Virus record (IMG/VR): IMGVR_UViG_3300023257_000138
Location: 1 to 22,029 of that record
DNA: 22,029 nucleotides
Origin: a virus
Reading direction: 5' to 3' (one strand)
A program made the position numbers and the translations under genes. Numbering within the stretch: position 1 is the stretch's first letter; every line of letters begins with the position of its first letter. Below are positions 14,724 to 21,531 of this stretch, in pieces. Under the pieces are notes generated by a model. That model searched no databases and was not told the origin of the DNA. It worked only from the letters and a program-made list of their open reading frames with translations.

Positions 14724-15896
14724 TTATTTTTTATATTTTTTTAAAAGTTTATGTCTCAAAAAATAATCATAATCATTTGGATATAATACTCTAAACTCTT
14801 TATTTGTTTTTGTCTTATTGAAGTTTTTAATTGCTTTTTCTAAAAAATCAAATTTTGGAAAAAACATATCAATCCAATTATTATCACATGCAGTTTTGTA
14901 TGCATTATGATTTTTTAATTTAAATGTAGTTTTGTTTTTATATTTTTTTGATTCTTCTCTACATAAATCTATATTATCATATTTATTTTCAGGACGAAAT
15001 AAATCATATATTTCATTTATCCAGTTATTTTTTCTACTATTATTATAAGCACTTTGATATATTTCTCTAAACTCTTTTTTTGTTGAACATTTCCTTGCAA
15101 CATCAAAACATTTTTCTTTTGTCCATATAAGTATACCACCACCGAGATTACCTGTCTTTTTAATATTTATTTTTTGATAACCTTTATCTAAATATGATTG
15201 TAATATTTTTCCTTCTAACTTTTTAATTGTTTTTTTATCAGTTATACCAGATTTCTCTTTTTTATATTTAATATTTTCTTTTTTAATATTATTTTTAATT
15301 ATGAATTTATATACACTGCTTTTTGGACTATTTGATAAATGATTACTTTTTCTACTTTTTTCATTTATTGTAAGCCCAACATACACATACTTGTTTGAAA
15401 ATAAATATGAATATATAATCCATTCTTTATTATAATCATCTAAAAAAGAACATTCCTCATATATTCTCTCTAACCAACCGTTTTTTGCTGATTTTGTGTA
15501 TGGTGTATATTTGTTTCTAAATTCTTTTTTTGTTTTACATTTTTTTGCTATTTTTAAACACTCTTCAAATATCCAAAATCCATTTGATTTGTAATTTTGT
15601 TTTAATGATGTACACACTTCATCTAAAAGTTTATTTCTAACACAATATTGATATGCTGTATTATACTTATTATAAAAATCTTCTTTTGAAGAACACAATT
15701 CAATTTTTTTAATACAAAGTTGTTTTGTCCATTTCTTTTTTGGTTTTTTCATATGCAAACATATTTCATCTAACCATTTTTCTTTTCTTGATTTTTCATA
15801 TGAACCCTTTGCTTTTTTACTATATTCTTTTCTGGTTTTATATTTTTGGGCTTCTACTTTACAAGTTTCTAAATTCCAATAATTTCTCTTTTTCAT
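14724..15896 (-). CDS. GIY-YIG homing endonuclease with six flanking DNA-binding-like repeats
   Basis: The 390-residue protein has a central GIY-YIG nuclease domain at ~158-255: WIIYSYLFSNKYVYVGLT (variant GIY...YVG), R182 (EKSRKSNH), E228 (KLEGKI) and N250 (TGNLGGG), i.e. the expected Tyr/Arg/Glu/Asn set. It is flanked by six degenerate ~42-residue repeats, three before (~7-49, 56-97, 108-147) and three after (~258-299, 306-344, 351-388). Each has the form W-x-x-E-x-C...A-x-K-x-x-TKKEF-x-x-x-Y...AY...GWLDEI and is probably a small helical DNA-binding unit. The gene lies exactly between the two split-intein-carrying topoisomerase halves. It is therefore the likely agent that fractured, and still mobilises, this locus. 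It is free-standing and not fused to the intein. Confidence 0.88.
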   Translation of the reverse strand: MKKRNYWNLETCKVEAQKYKTRKEYSKKAKGSYEKSRKEKWLDEICLHMKKPKKKWTKQLCIKKIELCSSKEDFYNKYNTAYQYCVRNKLLDEVCTSLKQNYKSNGFWIFEECLKIAKKCKTKKEFRNKYTPYTKSAKNGWLERIYEECSFLDDYNKEWIIYSYLFSNKYVYVGLTINEKSRKSNHLSNSPKSSVYKFIIKNNIKKENIKYKKEKSGITDKKTIKKLEGKILQSYLDKGYQKINIKKTGNLGGGILIWTKEKCFDVARKCSTKKEFREIYQSAYNNSRKNNWINEIYDLFRPENKYDNIDLCREESKKYKNKTTFKLKNHNAYKTACDNNWIDMFFPKFDFLEKAIKNFNKTKTNKEFRVLYPNDYDYFLRHKLLKKYKK

Positions 15897-15955
15897 TTAT
15901 GTTACTTTATTTTTTATATCATAACTTATATATAAAATAATGAAAGTCATTTTTT

Positions 15956-17746
15956 TTATTTTTTTAATAACAACAAATCAGTTTTCAACATATCTTTTGC
16001 AAATATAATTTCAATATCACCATCTCTCTGAACTATCATTTTATGATACTCACTAAATTTGAATATTTCATTATTATATTTTATCTCAATATATTTTTCT
16101 TTTTTTGTTTCAATAATCTTTAAAATTCTCTTATATTCTCCGCTATGAGATAAAACTTGGTCATCATATGTTAAATTTTTAATTTTTTTAATACCAGATT
16201 TTGTTTTTATTAATGTTTCACCATCTACACAATCAGCATCCCCAGCAAACACTACTTTACCATATCTTAGGTCAGATAAATCTTTATAATCTTTTCCAAA
16301 TTCTAATCCCAATGCTGATATAATATTCTTTATTTCATCATTCTCTAAAATCTTTTTCATTGTAGATTTTCTAACATTAAGTGGTTTTCCTTTCAATGGG
16401 AATACACCATAATAATCCCTTCCAGTTGAAGAAAATCCAGTGATAATTGTACTCATTGCAGAATCCCCTTCTGCAAGAAATAGGCTGGCATCCAATGATT
16501 TTGTTGTTCCAGCTTTATTAGCATCATCTAATTTCCTAATACGAATCTTAGTTTTCTTACCATTATTTAACTTCTTTAATGCAGCATGTTCTCTAATTTC
16601 AATATAATTCATGATATCTTCTATGATTTCTGAATTCATAATAGATTTTATCAATTTTTGAGATACTTGAATATTACCAATATGTTTATTTGTTAATCTT
16701 GTTTTTAAAGTTTCTTTTGTTTGTGTATCAAAATCTGGATTAATTATTTTTGTATTTAAAAATATAAATAATTTAGATTTTATATCATTTGGTTTAATTA
16801 TTACTTTTTTATGTTTTTTCTCTAATTGAGTTTTTAATTCATTGACAATTTGATTTGTAATAAAATTAACATGAGTGCCTCCTTGATAAGTAGTTATACC
16901 ATTCACTAAACTAATATGTTGAAATTCTTCAATATTTGTTGATGATACACCAACTTCCCAACCATTTGATAAATCTTGATAAAATATTTCATTATCAGTA
17001 TGCAATTTCACATAATCATTAAAATTCTTTATTGGTATTAAATTACCATTATAATAAATTTTAATTTTTGTATAAACTGCAACATCAATAACTCTTTTTA
17101 GTATGATTTGTTGGATTTCTTCAGTAATTTCAGTCATACCAAATTTTTCAAAATCAGGATAATATGTTATTTTTGTGAAATTCTTTTTTGATTTACCAAT
17201 TTTCGGTTTTCCTATTTTCTCTAAATTATTTGAGAATTCTTGTTTATAAGATTTTTCACCATCTGCTGTGTCAACAATAAATAATTTAGAATAAATATTT
17301 GTTAAAGTTGCTCCCATCCCATTTTTACCCCCAACTAATCTTTCTTCTGTATCATCATAGTTCGAAGAAGTTAGTAAATATCCAAAAATCAATTCTGGGA
17401 CATGGATTTTATGTTCTTTATGAATTTCAATAGGTATTCCTGGACCATCATTTTCAATAGAAATAAAATCTTTTTCAACTATTACTTTGATATACTTTAC
17501 TTTACCAGTTCTGATAAATTGATCTGATGCATTAACAATAATCTCATCAAATATTTTTAAAAATCCGGGATTAAAATTAACTATTTTAGGATTTAACTTA
17601 ATATTTTCAAAATCAGTAATATCGTCAACAATAAATGTTTCTTTTAATTCTGTTTCAGTTGAACCAATATATGAATCTGGTCTTTGTAGAACATGTTCTC
17701 TATGAGTTAGTTTTATATACTTGTCTTCTATTGTTTTATTAGTCAA
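15956..17746 (-). CDS. N-terminal part of a type IIA DNA topoisomerase fused to a split-intein N half
   Basis: Residues 1-505 of 596 are the ATPase and first TOPRIM part of a eukaryote-like topoisomerase II. Markers are KLTHREHVLQRPDSYIGS (12-29), EIIVNASDQ (68-76), ENDGPGIP (98-105), VGGKNGMGATLTNIYS (138-153), KLDDANKAGT (405-414), LAEGDSAMS (424-432, catalytic Glu426), GVFPLKGKPLNVR (447-459) and RYGKVVFAGDAD (494-505). The chain then switches to an intein: C506-VDGETLI (block A), a YDDQVLSHSGE-type segment, and SEYH near block B, ending LLLLKK-stop. The homologous frame has no ATG: the start is TTG at 17746, with an in-frame TAA four codons upstream. Splicing in trans to 12831-14723 should restore GDAD-CDGTHIKG and give ~1084 residues. 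The enzyme relaxes or decatenates phage DNA using ATP. Confidence 0.93.
   Translation of the reverse strand: MTNKTIEDKYIKLTHREHVLQRPDSYIGSTETELKETFIVDDITDFENIKLNPKIVNFNPGFLKIFDEIIVNASDQFIRTGKVKYIKVIVEKDFISIENDGPGIPIEIHKEHKIHVPELIFGYLLTSSNYDDTEERLVGGKNGMGATLTNIYSKLFIVDTADGEKSYKQEFSNNLEKIGKPKIGKSKKNFTKITYYPDFEKFGMTEITEEIQQIILKRVIDVAVYTKIKIYYNGNLIPIKNFNDYVKLHTDNEIFYQDLSNGWEVGVSSTNIEEFQHISLVNGITTYQGGTHVNFITNQIVNELKTQLEKKHKKVIIKPNDIKSKLFIFLNTKIINPDFDTQTKETLKTRLTNKHIGNIQVSQKLIKSIMNSEIIEDIMNYIEIREHAALKKLNNGKKTKIRIRKLDDANKAGTTKSLDASLFLAEGDSAMSTIITGFSSTGRDYYGVFPLKGKPLNVRKSTMKKILENDEIKNIISALGLEFGKDYKDLSDLRYGKVVFAGDADCVDGETLIKTKSGIKKIKNLTYDDQVLSHSGEYKRILKIIETKKEKYIEIKYNNEIFKFSEYHKMIVQRDGDIEIIFAKDMLKTDLLLLKK
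15959..16231 (-). other. Split intein, N-terminal half (91 residues)
   Basis: It begins at Cys (codon 16229-16231) directly after the extein GDAD. Block A is CVDGETLIKTKSGIKKI. A block B-like FKFSEYHKMIV carries His63, with Ser instead of the usual Thr in TxxH. It ends at the gene's stop without endonuclease motifs, as expected for a split intein. Confidence 0.9.
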
Positions 17747-17835
17747 ATTATTGTTTTATTTTTTTATATGTTTTTCTATATATTTTAAAAAAGTGTTTTT
17801 GTTTTTTAATATATAATTAAAAATAATAAGTGAAA
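17744..17835. promoter_or_regulatory. Divergent promoter region between topoisomerase and CTS-like genes
   Basis: The 90-base gap separates divergent genes (17746 minus, 17836 plus). On the plus strand TATATAATTAAAAA lies at 17810-17823, 12 bases before the start codon. On the minus strand AAATATATAGAAAAA lies around 17774-17788. No TATCTTTG box is present, so these genes may use a different, perhaps late, promoter class. Confidence 0.35.
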
Positions 17836-18186
17836 ATGAAAAATATTGAAAATTATGAAAATTTTAAATTAATAAATGAAGGAACTTATGATGATTTTAT
17901 GGGAAATTATCATAATGAAATAGCAACAGCAATAAAACAATTAAAAGAAATAAAAAATACCACAAATATTCCAGAAGATAAAGAAATATTTAAAAATATA
18001 GAAAAAAGAATGTCTATTTATGATAAAGGTGTTGGAGAAATGGTAGATAGTTGGACTTGGAGAATTCCAAGTTTTCATGAAATATCACAATTTGCTATAC
18101 AAAATATGAATAATCATGGAACTGAACCACAATTTATATTAGATGCTATTGAAGATTATTACAATATTTTAAGAAAATATATTTAA
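17836..18186 (+). CDS. Putative capsid-targeted small virion protein
   Basis: I choose ATG 17836 rather than the in-frame GTG at 17830, because the product then begins MKNIENYENFKLINE|G. This gives the same N-terminal pattern as the other CTS-like genes, ending in I-N-E|G, which fits the [IL]-x-E|[AG] prohead protease rule well. The mature ~100-residue part is helical (NEIATAIKQLKEIKNTTNIPEDKEIFKNI is broken by one proline turn) with a Trp-rich stretch, DSWTWRIPSF. No known domain is recognised. It is followed 37 bases later by another CTS-like gene, so both are probably one transcript ending at the terminator 18923-18952. Confidence 0.72.
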   Translation: MKNIENYENFKLINEGTYDDFMGNYHNEIATAIKQLKEIKNTTNIPEDKEIFKNIEKRMSIYDKGVGEMVDSWTWRIPSFHEISQFAIQNMNNHGTEPQFILDAIEDYYNILRKYI

Positions 18187-18223
18187 TATATAAGAAGATA
18201 ATATAAAAAAAAATAACAAAATT

Positions 18224-18916
18224 ATGAAAATAAAAAGATTTGATGACATTCTTAATGAAGCAGCAAAATCAACTGCAAAAAAAGAAATAGAAAAAGATGC
18301 AACAACATTCATTATTAGTGAATTAAAAATGAAAGAACTTGGTAGATATGATATGATTCTTGCTATTGAGAAAAAATTCAAAGATAAAGATATAACTGAA
18401 AAAGAATTAAAAAAAGTAGCTCGAACAGTTGCTGATGATATGATTCATGATCCAGGAAAAACAAAATATAAAATAACTGGAAGAACTGATAGTACTGATA
18501 AAAATAAAAAAGCATTATTTACTATTGGTGGAAAGAAAAAAGATATAAAAACATCTAAAATTAAAGATGAAGATATAAAAGAGACCCCTAAAAAAGATAA
18601 AGAAACTCCTAAAAAAGAAGAAAAGAAAGAAGAAAAATCTGAAAAGAAAGAAAAGAAAGAGAAAAAGAAAAAAATAGACAGATTTGCTGAATTTGATAAG
18701 AAAGAAAAAGAAGAATTATCAAAATTAGATATGGAAGATATAGAAAAAGCAAAAAAAGCTGCAACAAAAGATATCAAAGAAGATAAAGGAAAAACTGATA
18801 GAAAATATGATTTTTCTAAAGATAGTACAAAACAATTATTAACAAAATTAAAAAATGATAAATTTGTTGAAGATTGGGAAGAAATTGAAGATATAATTGA
18901 CAAAAGAACAAAATAA
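18224..18916 (+). CDS. Lys-rich putative internal head protein with capsid-targeting N-terminus
   Basis: The 230-residue protein begins MKIKRFDDILNE|AAKS; L-N-E|A is an exact fit to the T4 gp21 cleavage rule. T4 internal proteins carry such a propeptide and are Lys-rich, as this one is. A helical N-terminal domain (~14-85) is followed by a long low-complexity KE/KK segment (~105-150, many KKE/EKK repeats) and a helical C-terminal part (~150-230, EEIEDIIDKRTK at the end). The basic body suits packaging with DNA inside the capsid. This is inferred from the propeptide and composition only. Open frames on the opposite strand here (18169-18381, 18445-18903) are mirror artefacts of the Lys/Glu repeats. 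An intrinsic terminator follows the stop within 10 bases. Confidence 0.75.
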   Translation: MKIKRFDDILNEAAKSTAKKEIEKDATTFIISELKMKELGRYDMILAIEKKFKDKDITEKELKKVARTVADDMIHDPGKTKYKITGRTDSTDKNKKALFTIGGKKKDIKTSKIKDEDIKETPKKDKETPKKEEKKEEKSEKKEKKEKKKKIDRFAEFDKKEKEELSKLDMEDIEKAKKAATKDIKEDKGKTDRKYDFSKDSTKQLLTKLKNDKFVEDWEEIEDIIDKRTK

Positions 18917-18922
18917 CTAATT

Positions 18923-18952
18923 AAAAAACCAGTACTAAATACTGGTTTTTTT
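18923..18952 (+). terminator. Intrinsic terminator
   Basis: A perfect stem ccagta/tactgg (18929-18934 with 18940-18945), extended by AAAAAA/TTTTTT to 12 bp, closes the 5-base loop ctaaa and ends in a T-run. It lies 7 bases after the stop of the Lys-rich gene, so it should end the 17836-18916 transcript. The flanking A-run makes it potentially bidirectional. Confidence 0.88.
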
Positions 18953-18988
18953 ATGTAAACTATTTTTCATAATATTTCTATAAAATTT

Positions 18989-19534
18989 ATGAATACATTT
19001 TATAATCATAGTGGAGGAGCGTTAGGAGCTGATTCTCAATGGGATATAATTGGTAGAGAATATGGATTTAATAATCATAATCACTATTGGTATGAAAAAC
19101 CAAATCCATTATCAAAAAAAGAAGATGAAATCACCGAAGAAGAATATCAAGAAGGTATTTTAAATATTCATAAAGCTAATAAAATTTTAAAAAGAACTAA
19201 TATAGATAATTATATGCATCTATTAGCACGAAATTGGATGCAAGTAAAGAATGCAGAAACAATTTATGCAATTGGGGTTATTAAAAATAATAAAGTCTCT
19301 GGAGGTACTGGTTGGTCAATTATAATGGCTATTGATAATCATAAAGAGGTGTATGTTTATGATCAAACAATTAAAAATTGGTTTTATTGGAATGATGATA
19401 AATTTATTATTTGCAATACTCCAATATTAACTAAACATTATGCTGGAATTGGTACTAGAGAAATAAATAAATTTGGAATCCAAGCAATTAAAAACACTTA
19501 TTTAAAAACTAAAAAATATTTTAAAAATATATAA
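18989..19534 (+). CDS. SLOG/Rossmann-type nucleotide-binding phage protein
   Basis: The 181-residue protein opens with a glycine-rich loop HSGGALGAD (residues 7-15), followed by W-x-x-IGREYG. It then has LARNWMQVKNAETIYAIG (~79-96), VSGGTGWSIIMAID (~103-116), VYVYDQ and HYAGIGTREINKFG (~156-169). This is a common phage family resembling the SLOG superfamily (DprA/LOG-like Rossmann folds that bind nucleotide-derived ligands). Its biochemical role is not established. It is alone after a terminator and converges with the minus-strand gene at 19521, overlapping by 14 bases. Confidence 0.78.
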   Translation: MNTFYNHSGGALGADSQWDIIGREYGFNNHNHYWYEKPNPLSKKEDEITEEEYQEGILNIHKANKILKRTNIDNYMHLLARNWMQVKNAETIYAIGVIKNNKVSGGTGWSIIMAIDNHKEVYVYDQTIKNWFYWNDDKFIICNTPILTKHYAGIGTREINKFGIQAIKNTYLKTKKYFKNI

Positions 19535-20348
19535 TTTCTAATAATTTTAATTTTCTTTTACTTTGTTTTGTTAATTTAAAATTTCTTCTTTCCATAAATT
19601 TTCTTAAATGTACTTTTCTTTTTGAAAGTTGTGTAATATTTGTATTTTTTATATAAAATGTGACCATATTTTTTGTAGCACTTAATATTCTGATTTCATC
19701 AACATATTTATATTGTGCTGATGGATATCTATTATAATCATCATCTATTCCTTCAGTTTTATTATACCAATATTGTGTAGATGATAAAAAAATCATTCCT
19801 TCTGATATTATTTTTTCATCATTTATTATTTTTATTTTATCACTTAATATCTTTATTTTTTCTTTAAATGTATCTATATTAAAAGCTTCTATTAACCTAT
19901 TATATTTTACTTCAACTTTAAGTGTAAACATTTTAAGATCAGTATAAAATATTGAATATCTATCTATAATAGTTTTTAAATAATTTAATTTAATTGTATT
20001 CAATTTTAATGATAATTTTATTGAATTCATATATGAATTACTATAATTTAATACAATATCTGTGGTGGATAATTGTATAATAAAAGCACATAAATCATAT
20101 TGATTATTATTGAATTCTATTTTAGGATATAGAAAATCTCTTATACCATAATTTACATTGATAATAGGAATATCCAAATAAATTTTTTCAAAATAAAATA
20201 ATCTTTTGGTGAGAATTTCATAATCTCTTTTTTCAGTTAATTTTCGAACTCTTTCTTCACGTGCAAATAATTCTTCGTTTAAAATTGTGCGTTCTTTAAC
20301 TAATAGATTTAATTGTTGTATTGGAGTTAATTTTGGTTTTCTTGCCAT
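19521..20348 (-). CDS. Unknown phage protein with coiled-coil N-terminus
   Basis: The 275-residue protein begins MARKPKLTPIQQLNLLVKE, with a charged heptad-like helix at ~12-45 (ERTILNEELFAREERVRKLTEK). It continues with a body rich in Ile/Tyr/Asn and ends in a very basic tail (SKRKVHLRKFMERRNFKLTK; SKRKLKLLEIIYF) that could bind nucleic acid. I recognise no catalytic or fold signature and no membrane segment. A TATCTTTG host-type promoter box lies 30 bases upstream (20378-20385), which suggests an early gene distinct from the CTS-like gene upstream. Confidence 0.7.
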   Translation of the reverse strand: MARKPKLTPIQQLNLLVKERTILNEELFAREERVRKLTEKRDYEILTKRLFYFEKIYLDIPIINVNYGIRDFLYPKIEFNNNQYDLCAFIIQLSTTDIVLNYSNSYMNSIKLSLKLNTIKLNYLKTIIDRYSIFYTDLKMFTLKVEVKYNRLIEAFNIDTFKEKIKILSDKIKIINDEKIISEGMIFLSSTQYWYNKTEGIDDDYNRYPSAQYKYVDEIRILSATKNMVTFYIKNTNITQLSKRKVHLRKFMERRNFKLTKQSKRKLKLLEIIYF

Positions 20349-20377
20349 TAAAATTTTTGATTAAATTAATAATTTTA

Positions 20378-20385
20378 CAAAGATA
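20378..20385 (-). promoter_or_regulatory. Bacteroidota-type -7 box (TATCTTTG) upstream of 19521-20348
   Basis: The minus strand reads TATCTTTGTA. It is 30 bases upstream of the start codon at 20348, the same distance as at 10399-10406. Confidence 0.5.
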
Positions 20386-20412
20386 TAAAAATTATTTTAT
20401 TTAACAAAAATA

Positions 20413-21531
20413 TCATTCATTTTCTTCTTCTAAATATCTTTTCTCTTCTTCCCATATTTCTAAATTTAATGGTATTTCTTCAAAAACCCCATCATTATAC
20501 ATATCTACCATTTCTAAAAAATCATCAAATTGATCTTGTTCAACATAATCATCAAATTTTCCATTAATTTCACTTTGAAAATATATTTTAGTAATATATT
20601 TTGGGTAGATATTTGCTTTATAACTAAATTTTCTATATGTTGCACCAATATATTTATTGTGTAAATGAATTAATTGAGGTTCTGATTCAGTATATATCTG
20701 GTTACTATATAAATCATCAAAATATTCATTTCCCTGATTTATATAATCAACATAAAAATCATAATCTTTTTCAACTTTATCAATATCTATACAAGATGAA
20801 TCAATTTCTAAAATAACTGGATAAGATTTTGTTTTTCTTGCACTATTATCGGCATAAAATGTTGCTTCAATTATAGATGATGTGAAAAACAAATATTTAC
20901 AAAATCTATAAATATTTTTAAAATTAGATTTTTGATTTCGTCTAATACCAATTTTTAAAATTTCATTAATTACTCTAGTAGATGTTCCATGATATATTTT
21001 CTTTGGTAATTTTCTAACTTCAATATCTTTTGAAAAATTTTCAATTACTGTTTCAATATGTAACAATTCAGTATTTTCTTGTTCTTGATCATAAACAATA
21101 TATGATTCATAACATTTAATATATTCAATAAATAATTTCCATCTTAATACTTTTAATGTTTCAATAAATTGTTTTGATATATTTATATCTATTTTAAATT
21201 CTGAACTACTAACATAATAATCTATATTATTTAAATTTCCATTTTTTAAATCCCAATTAAATATAATAATATTTGGTAATTTTTCTCGAATAATAGTTAA
21301 TAAATCATAATAATTTATATTTTCTAAATATTCTTTCAAAATATGTTCATTATTTAATTCTTTTAAAAATTTTAATAAATAATCTTCTTTCTCTAATTTT
21401 TTTTCATCTAAAATATAAATATACTTATTATATGATATAATTATATAGTTTTTATTATCTAAATGTTCTATCCATTCAGGATGAATTAAAACTTCATTTA
21501 AAAAATCATTAAAATATTTTATTTTTTTCAT
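20413..21531 (-). CDS. Capsid-targeted ADP-ribosyltransferase-like protein (possible Alt analogue)
   Basis: The 372-residue protein begins MKKIKYFNDFLNE|V, the clearest of the CTS-like starts, with an L-N-E cleavage site. The middle carries an ADP-ribosyltransferase-like core: KKIYHGTSTRVINEILKIGI (177-196; His181 in the YHGT motif), YLFFTSSIIEATFYA (213-227), YPVILEID (237-244) and a final strand YPKYITKIYF (309-318). This order (His strand, aromatic strand with TSS-x-x-x-A-x-x-YA, further beta strands) is seen in Tpt1/KptA- and PARP-like ART folds. The third catalytic residue is uncertain. T4 packages the ART protein Alt with a cleaved N-terminal peptide and injects it to modify host RNA polymerase, so an equivalent injected modifier is plausible. 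The C-terminal ~50 residues are acidic. The start overlaps the upstream endonuclease gene by 23 bases. Confidence 0.75.
   Translation of the reverse strand: MKKIKYFNDFLNEVLIHPEWIEHLDNKNYIIISYNKYIYILDEKKLEKEDYLLKFLKELNNEHILKEYLENINYYDLLTIIREKLPNIIIFNWDLKNGNLNNIDYYVSSSEFKIDINISKQFIETLKVLRWKLFIEYIKCYESYIVYDQEQENTELLHIETVIENFSKDIEVRKLPKKIYHGTSTRVINEILKIGIRRNQKSNFKNIYRFCKYLFFTSSIIEATFYADNSARKTKSYPVILEIDSSCIDIDKVEKDYDFYVDYINQGNEYFDDLYSNQIYTESEPQLIHLHNKYIGATYRKFSYKANIYPKYITKIYFQSEINGKFDDYVEQDQFDDFLEMVDMYNDGVFEEIPLNLEIWEEEKRYLEEENE

Noticed and set aside
15725-15940. Plus-strand open frame opposite the GIY-YIG gene
   Set aside because: It is a shadow of the Lys-rich endonuclease N-terminus; the Phe/Leu/Ile-rich product is what A-rich codons give on the opposite strand.
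15956-16231. Reading the topoisomerase as a truncated pseudogene
   Set aside because: The C-terminal tail has intein block A and B features, and the downstream gene resumes the motif exactly after an intein C half, so the break is organised and not decay.
12831-17746. Giant eukaryotic virus (NCLDV) origin of the window, suggested by the topoisomerase
   Set aside because: Bacteroidota -7 boxes, tandem translationally coupled genes, T4-like CTS propeptides, DUF1617-like and MoxR/VWA phage genes all favour a tailed phage.
17830-17835. GTG 17830 as start of the small CTS-like gene
   Set aside because: Starting at ATG 17836 gives the N-terminal pattern shared with the other CTS-like proteins.
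18169-18903. Minus-strand open frames opposite the Lys-rich gene (18169-18381, 18445-18903)
   Set aside because: The Ser/Phe-rich products mirror GAA/AAA-rich codons; the plus-strand frame has the CTS-like start and a correctly placed terminator.
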